A stretch of 7,719 bases of DNA from positions 1 to 7,719 of the forward strand of contig JALHDI010000168.1 in assembly GCA_022839045.1 (NCBI GenBank). The letters run 5' to 3'. The position numbers and the translations under genes are program-made. Origin of the DNA: Sporomusaceae bacterium. Its GTDB lineage: Bacteria > Bacillota_C > Negativicutes > Sporomusales_B > UBA7701. The notes under the pieces were generated by a model. The model had not been told where the DNA came from. It searched no databases and saw nothing but the letters and a program-made list of their open reading frames with translations. Of this stretch, positions 1 to 5,645 are shown one piece after another; position 1 is the stretch's first letter; every line of letters starts with the position of its first letter.

Positions 1-971
1 AGATCGTTTTCAACGACCTCGTGCGCGACACCGTAAGCTTCGATTCGGGCGGCATCGGCGACTTCGTCATCGTCAAATCGGACGGCATCCCGGTCTACAA
101 CTACGCCGTCGTGCTCGACGACGCCCTGATGAACGTCACCCACGTCATCCGCGCCGAGGAGCACCTCTCCAACACCCCGCGCCAGATCCTCATCTACCAG
201 GCTCTGGGGCTGCCCTTGCCCGAGTTCGGACATATCTCGCTCATCCTTGGCAAGGACCGCACCAAGATGAGCAAGCGCCACGGCGCAACCTCGGTGGAGC
301 AGTACCGTAACCTGGGCTACCTCTCCGGGGCGCTCGTTAACTTCCTCGCCCTGCTCGGCTGGGCGCCGGAAGGGGAGGAGGAGATTTTCAGCCGCGAGGA
401 GCTGATTGAGAAGTTCTCGCTCGACCGGGTGGCCAAGAACCCGGCCGTGTTCGACGTCGACAAGCTCAACTGGCTCAATGCCCATTACCTCCGCCAGGCC
501 GGCCCGGCCGTCATCACCGCGCTCGCCCTGCCCCACCTGGAGGCGGCCGGCTACATCACCCTGCCGCTGGCGGACGAACAGCGGGCGTGGCTGGAGCAAG
601 CGGTGGCCGTCGTCCAGGAGCATATCAGCTACGCCGCCCAGGCGGTTGAGCACCTCGGCGTCTTTTTCAACGACAAGGTGACGCTCGAAAGCGACGAAGC
701 GCGGGCGATCCTCCGCGACGTCGACATCCCGCGGGTCATGGCCGCCTTCCGCGAGCGGCTGACCGCACTCCCGGCGGTCGACGACGCCGCGGTGAAGGGC
801 GTGCTGAAGGGGATCGTCAAGGATTTCAAACTGGGCGGCAACAAAGTCTACATGCCCGTCCGCGTCGCCCTCACCGGCCAGGTCCACGGTCCCGATCTCA
901 TCCGCCTGATCGTGCTGCTGGGGCAGGAGCGGGTGCTGGCCCGAATGGACAGTACGCTGAAAGCGGTATAA
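1..971 (+). CDS. gltX: Glutamyl-tRNA synthetase, 3' part (5' end outside window)
   Basis: Class I aminoacyl-tRNA synthetase that charges tRNA(Glu) with glutamate in the cytoplasm. In many Bacillota it also mischarges tRNA(Gln) for GatCAB amidation; that is family knowledge and is not visible here. The reading frame is open from base 3 (residues IVFNDLV) straight into the catalytic core, so the gene starts upstream and the GTG at 21 is an internal valine. Visible signatures are the core stretch VYNYAVVLDDALMNVTHVIR, the RAEEHLSNTPRQ segment, and KMSKR at 264-278 (seen as TKMSKRHGA), the ATP-binding signature loop. An alpha-helical anticodon-binding domain fills roughly 420-960 and begins near FSLDRVAKNPAVFD. 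The HIGH motif lies outside the window. The gene ends in TAA at 969-971, with no T-rich terminator before the cys promoter 8 bp downstream. Identification is firm; discriminating versus non-discriminating specificity cannot be decided. Confidence 0.96.
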   Translation, partial: IVFNDLVRDTVSFDSGGIGDFVIVKSDGIPVYNYAVVLDDALMNVTHVIRAEEHLSNTPRQILIYQALGLPLPEFGHISLILGKDRTKMSKRHGATSVEQYRNLGYLSGALVNFLALLGWAPEGEEEIFSREELIEKFSLDRVAKNPAVFDVDKLNWLNAHYLRQAGPAVITALALPHLEAAGYITLPLADEQRAWLEQAVAVVQEHISYAAQAVEHLGVFFNDKVTLESDEARAILRDVDIPRVMAAFRERLTALPAVDDAAVKGVLKGIVKDFKLGGNKVYMPVRVALTGQVHGPDLIRLIVLLGQERVLARMDSTLKAV

Positions 972-978
972 GTTACAG

Positions 979-1008
979 TTGACAACGGTTCTTGTCCGCC
1001 TATATAAT
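979..1008 (+). promoter_or_regulatory. Sigma-A-type promoter of the cys T-box operon
   Basis: A perfect -35 hexamer TTGACA (979-984) and a perfect -10 hexamer TATAAT (1003-1008) are separated by 18 bp. Transcription should start near 1014-1016, about 40 nt upstream of the T-box stem I. An inverted repeat GACAA/TTGTC (981-985 and 992-996) overlaps the -35 box and could be an operator, although it is short. The promoter begins 7 bp after the gltX stop codon, so cysE-cysS can be transcribed separately from gltX. Confidence 0.85.
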
Positions 1009-1131
1009 GTGGTTATCAGCCAATCATAATAAAACCTATCACAATACTAGGAAATGCGAGGATCGGGAGAAGTAGGCGCACACCACCCGGCAGAGAGGTA
1101 CCGTCACAGGCTGCGAGCGGTACCGGGAGCG

Positions 1132-1167
1132 GCGCGACCGAAATGCCCCGCGCGACCGAAATGCCCC
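1132..1167 (+). repeat. Exact tandem duplication of the T-box specifier strand
   Basis: The 18-nt unit GCGCGACCGAAATGCCCC occurs twice without a mismatch, at 1132-1149 and 1150-1167. Each copy has CC to pair with GG of AGTAGG (1075-1076), a GCG to pair with CGC (1077-1079) around a bulged A, the GAA half of the specifier-loop motif, a TGC triplet (1144-1146 or 1162-1164), and CCCG (1147-1150 or 1166-1169) to pair with CGGG (1064-1067). Either copy could therefore close stem I. Using copy 1 leaves copy 2 as linker; using copy 2 loops out copy 1. Confidence 0.9.
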
Positions 1168-1266
1168 CGTGAGCAGGACGGCGGAAAGACAGTATGCCGT
1201 CCCGGCCGCCGCCGTTACCGGAGCGAGAGGGGCGCAGGCGCGCCCGAACCAGAGTGGAACCACGGA

Positions 1267-1297
1267 ACCACCGTCTCTGCGGAGGCGGTGGTTTTTT
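1267..1297 (+). terminator. T-box intrinsic terminator
   Basis: The 5' arm at 1267-1277 pairs with the 3' arm at 1282-1292 in an 11-bp stem with one G-U pair and a TGCG loop. Six T residues follow at 1292-1297. The 5' arm shares bases 1267-1278 with the antiterminator, so the two structures exclude each other. When tRNA is fully charged the terminator should form and stop transcription before cysE. Confidence 0.93.
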
Positions 1298-1335
1298 GCA
1301 TTGTACGCAATCCTGACGCAAGAGAGGGGAACAAT

Positions 1336-2019
1336 ATGTTCGCACGCCTGAAAAAGGATATCCGGGCCGTTTTCGACCGCGACCCGGCCGCCAAGAGCGT
1401 CCTCGAGGTCGTCCTCTGCTACCCCGGTCTCCACGCCATCTGGGCTTACCGTCTGGCCCACTGGCTGTTCGTGCGCGGCTGGGTGGTGCTGCCGCGCTTC
1501 ATTTCCAACCTCGCCCGCTTCTTTACCGGCATCGAGATCCACCCAGGCGCCAAAATCGGCGAGGGGCTGTTCATCGACCACGGTATGGGTGTGGTTATCG
1601 GCGAAACGGCCGAACTCGGCAACAACGTCACCCTCTACCAGGGGGTTACCCTCGGCGGCACGGGCAAGGAGAAGGGCAAGCGCCACCCCACCGTCGGCGA
1701 CAACGTCGTCGTCGCCACCGGGGCCAAGGTGCTCGGTTCGTTCACCGTCGGCGCGAATTCCAAGATCGGCGCCGGCTCGGTGGTGCTGAGCGCCGTGCCG
1801 CCCAATTCGACCGTCGTCGGCATACCGGGCAAGGTGGTCGTCAAGGACGGCTGCAAGGTATTATCGGATGCGGCGGCGAATATAGACCTGAACCACGACA
1901 ACCTCCCCGACCCCGAGGGCGAGATGCTGCTCTGCCTCCACCGGCACCTGGCCCGGCTGGAGGAGCGGGTGGCTCAGTTAGAAGAGGAGCTGAAGAACCG
2001 TGACCCTGAGAGTGTATAA
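1336..2019 (+). CDS. cysE: Serine O-acetyltransferase
   Basis: Transfers acetyl from acetyl-CoA to L-serine, giving O-acetylserine, the precursor used by cysteine synthase; cytoplasmic. The 227-aa product has a short helical N-terminus (about 1-60) followed by a left-handed beta-helix of hexapeptide repeats (about 63-170: [48 protein letters not shown]). His82 in FIDHGMG aligns with the catalytic His158 of E. coli CysE. The partner Asp143 position is Glu67 (IEIHPGA), which I recall as common in Bacillota enzymes. The C-terminal tail (about 198-222) is Leu/Glu-rich and looks like a short coiled coil. ATG 1336 is preferred because GAGAGGGGA lies just upstream at 1322-1330. The frame stays open back to 1054, but that stretch is the T-box leader. 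The gene overlaps cysS by 20 nt and is controlled by the T-box. At 227 aa it resembles the shorter Bacillota form rather than the roughly 270-aa E. coli form. Confidence 0.96.
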   Translation: MFARLKKDIRAVFDRDPAAKSVLEVVLCYPGLHAIWAYRLAHWLFVRGWVVLPRFISNLARFFTGIEIHPGAKIGEGLFIDHGMGVVIGETAELGNNVTLYQGVTLGGTGKEKGKRHPTVGDNVVVATGAKVLGSFTVGANSKIGAGSVVLSAVPPNSTVVGIPGKVVVKDGCKVLSDAAANIDLNHDNLPDPEGEMLLCLHRHLARLEERVAQLEEELKNRDPESV

Positions 2020-3469
2020 CAGCCTGACCAAGAAAAAGGAGGAGTTCGTCCCCGTCGAGCCGGGCAAGGTGAAGATGTACGTCTGCGGCGTTACCCCCTA
2101 CAACCACCCCCACATCGGCAACGCCCGCCCGTTCGTCACCTGGGACGTCATCCGCCGCTACCTCGAACACAAGGACTACGCCGTCTACCACATCCAGAAC
2201 TTCACCGACGTGGACGACAAGATCATCAACGCCGCCAACGCCGAAGGCGTCACCTGGGACGTGATCGCCGACCGCTATATAAAGGCCTACTTCGAGGTCA
2301 TGGATAAGCTCAACATCCGCCGCGCCCACCTCTATCCGACCGTTTCCGGCCACATGGGCGAGATCGTCGCGATGATCGAGAAGCTCGTCGCCAAGGGCTT
2401 CGCCTATGTCGTCGACGGCGACGTCTACTACAGCGTGGAGAAGTTCGCCGACTACGGCAAACTGTCCGGGCGCAGCCTCGACGACATGAAGGCCGGCGCG
2501 CGGGTGGATGTGGACGAGCGCAAGCACCACCCGGTAGATTTCGCCCTGTGGAAGAGCGCCAAGCCGGGCGAACCCTCGTGGGAGAGCCCGTGGGGGCCCG
2601 GGCGGCCGGGCTGGCACATCGAGTGCTCGGCGATGTCGGCCAAGTACCTCGGCCACGGCTTCGATTTCCACGGCGGCGGCAGCGACCTCGTTTTTCCCCA
2701 CCACGAAAACGAGATCGCCCAATCCGAGGCTTACGCCGGCGGCGGCCCGTTCGTCCGCTACTGGCTGCATAACGGCTTCATCACCGTCAACGAGGAGAAG
2801 ATGTCCAAGTCGCTGGGCAATTTCTTCCTCGTCAAGGATATTCTCGCCCACTACCCGCCGGAGGTCCTGCGCTTCTTCATCCTCTCAACCCACTACCGCA
2901 GCCCGCTCAACTTCAGCGACGAGCAGCTGGCCGAGGCCGGCCGCGGCCTCGACAGGCTTCGCGCCGCGGTCGACAACATGAAGTACCTTGCCGGCACCAC
3001 CGTCGCCCGGGGAGCGAGCGACGCGTCCCAGGCGCTGCTGGCGGCGGCCGCCCAGGCCCGCGCCGACTTCGACGCCGCCATGGACGACGATTTCAACACC
3101 GCCCTGGCGATCAGCGTCCTCCACGGCCTGGCCAAGGAGATCAATATTTACTACAGCGCCGTCATGGCAGGGAAAGCGCCCGTGGCCGGCGAAGCAATAG
3201 CCTCAGTGCAGGCTGCCTATTACGAATTGGCCGACATCCTCGGCCTGCTGGTGGCCGAGCGGATGGGCGCCCCCGACGTGGTCGGCGCCGCGCCGGCTCA
3301 GGACAACGCCGCCCCCGCCCTCCTCGACCTGATCGTCGAGATCCGCCAGGAGGCCCGCAAGAAGAAGGACTGGGCCACCGCCGACCGTATCCGCGACCGG
3401 CTGGGCGAGCTGGGCTACGTCATCGAGGATTCTCCCCAGGGAGCAAGGTGGAAGAAACGTGAAGTTTGA
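2000..3469 (+). CDS. cysS: Cysteinyl-tRNA synthetase
   Basis: Charges tRNA(Cys) with cysteine in the cytoplasm. The 489-aa class Ia synthetase is of normal family length (about 460-490). The ATP-binding HIGH motif reads HIGN at 38-41 (in [10 protein letters not shown]), and KMSKS is at 267-271. The four zinc ligands expected from the E. coli enzyme are all visible: Cys29 (YVCGVTPY), Cys209 (WHIECSAMS), His234 and Glu238 (PHHENE). The helical DALR-type and anticodon-binding region fills about residues 320-480. The start is GTG at 2000, with GAGGAG (1984-1989) inside the end of cysE; residues [15 protein letters not shown] match the usual CysRS N-terminus. It overlaps cysE by 20 nt and mrnC by 11 nt, suggesting coupled translation. 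Pairing with cysE under a Cys T-box puts cysteine synthesis and charging under one sensor. Nothing in the protein looks abnormal. Confidence 0.97.
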   Translation: MTLRVYNSLTKKKEEFVPVEPGKVKMYVCGVTPYNHPHIGNARPFVTWDVIRRYLEHKDYAVYHIQNFTDVDDKIINAANAEGVTWDVIADRYIKAYFEVMDKLNIRRAHLYPTVSGHMGEIVAMIEKLVAKGFAYVVDGDVYYSVEKFADYGKLSGRSLDDMKAGARVDVDERKHHPVDFALWKSAKPGEPSWESPWGPGRPGWHIECSAMSAKYLGHGFDFHGGGSDLVFPHHENEIAQSEAYAGGGPFVRYWLHNGFITVNEEKMSKSLGNFFLVKDILAHYPPEVLRFFILSTHYRSPLNFSDEQLAEAGRGLDRLRAAVDNMKYLAGTTVARGASDASQALLAAAAQARADFDAAMDDDFNTALAISVLHGLAKEINIYYSAVMAGKAPVAGEAIASVQAAYYELADILGLLVAERMGAPDVVGAAPAQDNAAPALLDLIVEIRQEARKKKDWATADRIRDRLGELGYVIEDSPQGARWKKREV

Positions 3470-3956
3470 CCAGTACGAGCTGCTGGCCGCCAAAACCTTC
3501 GGCGACCTAGGCGCGGACGGCGCGCCCAAGGCCCGCTTCGCCGCCGCCGACGCCAGAGCCCTCCACCCGCTGGTGCTCGCCTACATCGGCGACGCCTACT
3601 TCAACCTCTACGTGCGCACCAGGCTGCTGGCCTTCGAGCAGAACCGCGTGCGGGTGCTGCACGGCCACGGGGCGAGGATGGTGTCGGCGACGCTGCAGGC
3701 CCACGCGCTGCGGGCGCTGGAGGATGGGCTGAGCGAGGACGAGCTGGCTGTCGTCAGACGCGGCCGCAACGCCAAATCGACAGTGCCCAAGAGCGCCTCG
3801 GTGGGCGACTACCGCGCCAGCACCGGCTTCGAGGCCCTGCTGGGGTACCTCTACCTCAGCGCTGACGAGGCCCGGCTGACGGCGCTCGCCAGCGACGCAT
3901 TTGTCGTTATTTCCCGGAAATTATCGAATCCGGACGGAAGCGGGGAGAAGAAATGA
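3459..3956 (+). CDS. mrnC: Mini-ribonuclease III
   Basis: Double-strand-specific endonuclease that in Bacillus subtilis matures 23S rRNA by trimming both ends of the precursor. It has an RNase III catalytic domain but no double-stranded RNA-binding domain. The 165-aa product shows the family signatures: [18 protein letters not shown] (about 36-53, acidic Asp45), RRGRNAKS (100-107), then [25 protein letters not shown] (Glu125 in the second acidic site). Bacillus homologues are slightly shorter; the extra residues are at the C-terminus (about 156-165, NPDGSGEKK) and look non-conserved. The GTG start at 3459 lies inside the end of cysS, preceded by AAGGTGGAAG. It overlaps thyX through ATGA at 3953-3956. 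Its place directly after cysS is a standard Bacillota arrangement. Two ribosome-linked enzymes, RlmB and Rae1, are encoded downstream in the same direction. Confidence 0.95.
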   Translation: MKFDQYELLAAKTFGDLGADGAPKARFAAADARALHPLVLAYIGDAYFNLYVRTRLLAFEQNRVRVLHGHGARMVSATLQAHALRALEDGLSEDELAVVRRGRNAKSTVPKSASVGDYRASTGFEALLGYLYLSADEARLTALASDAFVVISRKLSNPDGSGEKK

Positions 3957-4639
3957 AGGTTAAACTTATCTGCCATACGCCCGACCCCGAGCGCACGGTG
4001 GCCATGTCGGCCCGCCTGTGCTACTCGGCAGTCGGCGCCGAGCAGCTGGTCGAGAAGATGCCGGCCGAGCAGGTCGCCAAGCTGGTCGACAAGATCGTCG
4101 AGATGGGGCATCTGTCGACCTTCGAGCACGCCAGCTTCACCTTCGCTGTCGAGGGCGTGTCGCGGGTGCTCACCCACCAGCTCGTCCGTCACCGCATAGC
4201 CTCCTATTCGCAGCAGTCGCAGCGCTATGTGAAGGAGCACGACTTCGAGTACATAGTGCCGCCGTCGGTGGCGGCCAACCCGCAAGCGGCGGCCAAGTTC
4301 GCCGCCATAATGGACCAGATCCGCACCGCCTACGACGAGCTTGCCGCCCTCGGCGTCCACCAGGAGGACGCCCGTTACGTGCTCGCCAACGCCACCGAGA
4401 CCAAGATCGTCGTCACCATGAACGCCCGCTCGCTGCTGCACTTCTTCGAGCTGCGCTGCTGCACCCGCGCCCAATGGGAGATTCGCCGCCTGGCGGAGGC
4501 GATGCTGGCCGAGGTGAAGAAAGTGGCGCCGCACCTGTTCCGCAAGGCCGGGCCGACGTGCGTGACGCAGGGGGTCTGCGGCGAAGGCGATTTATCCTGC
4601 GGCCGCATAGATGCACTCAAAAAACAGGGGGGCCGTTGA
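3953..4639 (+). CDS. thyX: Flavin-dependent thymidylate synthase
   Basis: Makes dTMP from dUMP using methylene-tetrahydrofolate as carbon donor and FAD plus NADPH as reductant, so tetrahydrofolate rather than dihydrofolate is regenerated. The 228-aa product contains the diagnostic ThyX signature RHR-x7-S at residues 79-89 ([11 protein letters not shown]), which binds dUMP and FAD, followed by QRY. Other conserved pieces are [12 protein letters not shown] (53-64) and [14 protein letters not shown] (157-170). The C-terminus has a cysteine-rich tail ([18 protein letters not shown], about 200-217) that I recall from Clostridia-type ThyX and which resembles a metal site; its role is unknown to me. 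The ATG start overlaps the mrnC stop as ATGA, with GGGGAG (3942-3947) upstream. It is the last gene before a 264-nt gap, so it may end the T-box operon, although no T-rich terminator follows. Confidence 0.97.
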   Translation: MKVKLICHTPDPERTVAMSARLCYSAVGAEQLVEKMPAEQVAKLVDKIVEMGHLSTFEHASFTFAVEGVSRVLTHQLVRHRIASYSQQSQRYVKEHDFEYIVPPSVAANPQAAAKFAAIMDQIRTAYDELAALGVHQEDARYVLANATETKIVVTMNARSLLHFFELRCCTRAQWEIRRLAEAMLAEVKKVAPHLFRKAGPTCVTQGVCGEGDLSCGRIDALKKQGGR

Positions 4640-4646
4640 TAAGCGA

Positions 4647-4679
4647 AACTTGGCGAGGGCGACTGCCCGAGCCTTAGTT
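4647..4679 (+). repeat. Hairpin with tandem G-A mismatches after thyX
   Basis: An interrupted hairpin starts 8 nt after the thyX stop. GGGC (4657-4660) pairs with GCCC (4665-4668) around a GACT loop. Next comes GA opposite GA (4655-4656 and 4669-4670), then GGC (4652-4654) with GCC (4671-4673). Beyond a T/TT internal loop, AACT (4647-4650) pairs with AGTT (4676-4679). GA opposite GA can form tandem sheared pairs in RNA. No T-tract follows, so it is not a normal intrinsic terminator. It could protect the thyX 3' end or be part of the neighbouring repeat. Confidence 0.55.
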
Positions 4680-4708
4680 GAGCTATCCGCGCCCCAGGGC
4701 GTGGGAAA

Positions 4709-4859
4709 GCCCCCATCTGCGGCGTTGCTCCTCAAAGCGCTTGCTTGCGTACGTCTTCAGTACGCGGCGCGGCGCGCTTGCACCCATTCGGGTATAAGCG
4801 ATCACATCAACGCCAAAGCGTTGTGTGCCTGCTTATCCGGTGCGCCTTGCATCTGGGGC
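4709..4859. repeat. 151-bp nested intergenic palindrome (three-way junction)
   Basis: This occupies most of the 264-nt thyX-rlmB gap. The outer arms are imperfect: GCCCC (4709-4713) with GGGGC (4855-4859), TGC (4718-4720) with GCA (4849-4851), and GGC (4721-4723) with GCC (4844-4846). Inside are two hairpins side by side. Hairpin A pairs AAGCGC (4735-4740) with GCGCTT (4774-4779) and GCGTAC (4747-4752) with GTACGC (4760-4765). Hairpin B pairs GCACC (4780-4784) with GGTGC (4839-4843), ATAAGC (4794-4799) with GCTTAT (4831-4836), CACA (4803-4806) with TGTG (4824-4827), and CAACGC (4808-4813) with GCGTTG (4818-4823). The ends, CCCCATCTGCGGCGTTGC and CGCCTTGCATCTGGGG, resemble multicopy intergenic palindromes I recall from other bacteria. 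Copy number here cannot be judged from one window. An in-frame ORF across it (4611-4865) has no recognisable protein character. Confidence 0.7.
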
Positions 4860-4870
4860 AAATAATATAA

Positions 4871-4888
4871 GGCCGCCTCGTCGCGGCC
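4871..4888 (+). repeat. Short hairpin in the rlmB 5' leader
   Basis: GGCCGC (4871-4876) pairs perfectly with GCGGCC (4883-4888) around a 6-nt CTCGTC loop. It ends one base before the G-rich ribosome-binding region of rlmB (4890-4901). No T-tract follows, so it is not a terminator. It could shape access to the ribosome-binding site, or it may be the edge of the preceding repeat. I see no convincing promoter between thyX and rlmB. Confidence 0.4.
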
Positions 4889-4903
4889 GGGGGGTCAGAG
4901 GAA

Positions 4904-5641
4904 ATGAGCGAAGAATTCGTCGCCGGGCGCAACAGCGTCCTCGAGGCGCTGAGGAGCGGCCGGCCGGTCAACAAGGTGCTGGTGGCCAGAGGCGACCGAC
5001 AGGGCCCGCTGCGGGAGATAGTCGGCCAGGCGAGGGCCAGGGGGCTGGTCGTCCAGGAGGTGGACGCTGCCAAGCTGGCGGAGCTGACCGGCGGCATGCG
5101 CCACCAAGGGGTCGTCGCCATGGTGCCGCCGGTGGCCTACGCCGAGGTCGAGGACATCCTCGCCAGGGCCCGTGAACTGGGAGAACCGCCCTTCATCGTC
5201 CTGCTCGACGAACTGGAGGACCCCCACAACCTCGGCGCCATCCTCCGCACCTGCGACGCCGCCGGCGCCCACGGCGTCCTCATCCCCAAGCGGCGTAGCG
5301 CTCCCCTGTCGGCGACCGTCGCCAAGACGTCGGCCGGGGCGGTCGAGTATGTGCCGGTTGCCAGGATCGGCAATGTTGTTCAGGCAATAGAGGCCCTCAA
5401 GAAGGAAGGCCTGTGGGTTGTCGGCGCGGATATGGACGGCGACCAGCCGTACTATCGGGCCGACCTCAAGGGGCCGGTGCTGGTGGTGGTGGGCGGCGAA
5501 GGCCGCGGCCTCGGCCGGCTGGCCAAGGAGGCGTGCGATTTCCTCGTGCGTATCCCGATGAAGGGCCGGATCACGTCGCTGAACGCATCGGTGGCTTGTT
5601 CGCTTTTATTGTACGAAGTATACAGACAAAGGGAGTCTTGA
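4904..5641 (+). CDS. rlmB: 23S rRNA (guanosine-2'-O)-methyltransferase, TrmH/SpoU family
   Basis: SAM-dependent 2'-O-methyltransferase, most likely acting on G2251 of 23S rRNA (E. coli numbering) in the P-loop of the peptidyl-transferase centre. The 245-aa product has an N-terminal SpoU substrate-binding domain (about 4-77, FVAGRNSVLEALRSG to HQGVVAMV). The trefoil-knot SPOUT domain (about 97-243) carries all three motifs: motif 1 DPHNLGAILRTCDAAG (106-121, Asn109 and Arg115), motif 2 VVGGEGRGLGR (195-205, Glu199) and motif 3 IPMKGRITSLNASVA (217-231, Asn227). The ATG at 4904 is preceded by AGAGG very close by and by a GGGGG run at 4890-4894. Its position between thyX and rae1 is typical for Bacillota. 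Only 4 nt separate it from the VanW gene. The exact target nucleotide is inferred from family; a related TrmH-type enzyme with another target cannot be excluded. Confidence 0.93.
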   Translation: MSEEFVAGRNSVLEALRSGRPVNKVLVARGDRQGPLREIVGQARARGLVVQEVDAAKLAELTGGMRHQGVVAMVPPVAYAEVEDILARARELGEPPFIVLLDELEDPHNLGAILRTCDAAGAHGVLIPKRRSAPLSATVAKTSAGAVEYVPVARIGNVVQAIEALKKEGLWVVGADMDGDQPYYRADLKGPVLVVVGGEGRGLGRLAKEACDFLVRIPMKGRITSLNASVACSLLLYEVYRQRES

Positions 5642-5645
5642 CTAA

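Larger units (their letters stand above)
1055..1297 (+). promoter_or_regulatory. T-box leader, probably tRNA(Cys)-responsive
   Basis: Transcriptional T-box riboswitch that senses uncharged tRNA. Stem I starts with the AGTA of the specifier loop (1071-1074). It carries the AGAGAG bulge (1092-1097) and a perfect 7-bp distal helix (1097-1103 with 1118-1124) whose loop contains GGCTGCGAG. The 3' specifier strand GAAATGC occurs twice (1140-1146 and 1158-1164). A stem II-like helix pairs GGACGGC (1176-1182) with 1196-1202, and a stem III-like helix pairs 1230-1235 with 1240-1245. The conserved T-box AGAGTGGAACCACGG is at 1251-1265. The antiterminator pairs AGAG (1251-1254) with CTCT (1275-1278) and ACGG (1262-1265) with CCGT (1271-1274), leaving the canonical 7-nt bulge TGGAACC. 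The variable base after TGG is A, which would pair with a U73 discriminator, as in bacterial tRNA(Cys). TGC is a Cys codon and the downstream genes are cysE-cysS, so Cys specificity is well supported. Confidence 0.93.

Noticed and set aside
1054..1335. 94-codon N-terminal extension of cysE
   Set aside because: The frame is open only because the T-box leader lacks stops there. The translation is arginine-rich with no family similarity, and conserved RNA elements plus a terminator occupy the stretch. ATG 1336 has a good ribosome-binding site.
1298..1335. TTGC/GCAA inverted repeat between the T-box terminator and cysE
   Set aside because: Four-base arms with a long loop are expected by chance and add nothing to the T-box model.
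1841..2851. Long minus-strand ORFs opposite cysS, thyX, the VanW gene and others
   Set aside because: High GC keeps antisense frames open opposite real genes. The products lack recognisable domains, and the + strand carries well-defined families.
4611..4865. 84-aa ORF spanning the thyX end and the palindrome
   Set aside because: It has no ribosome-binding site, overlaps the thyX 3' end and translates palindromic DNA. The composition looks like a repeat read in frame, not a protein.
4863..4871. AT-rich TAATATAAG as a possible -10 of an rlmB promoter
   Set aside because: No -35-like hexamer sits at 16-18 bp spacing; the best TTGCAT (4847-4852) is only about 10 bp away.
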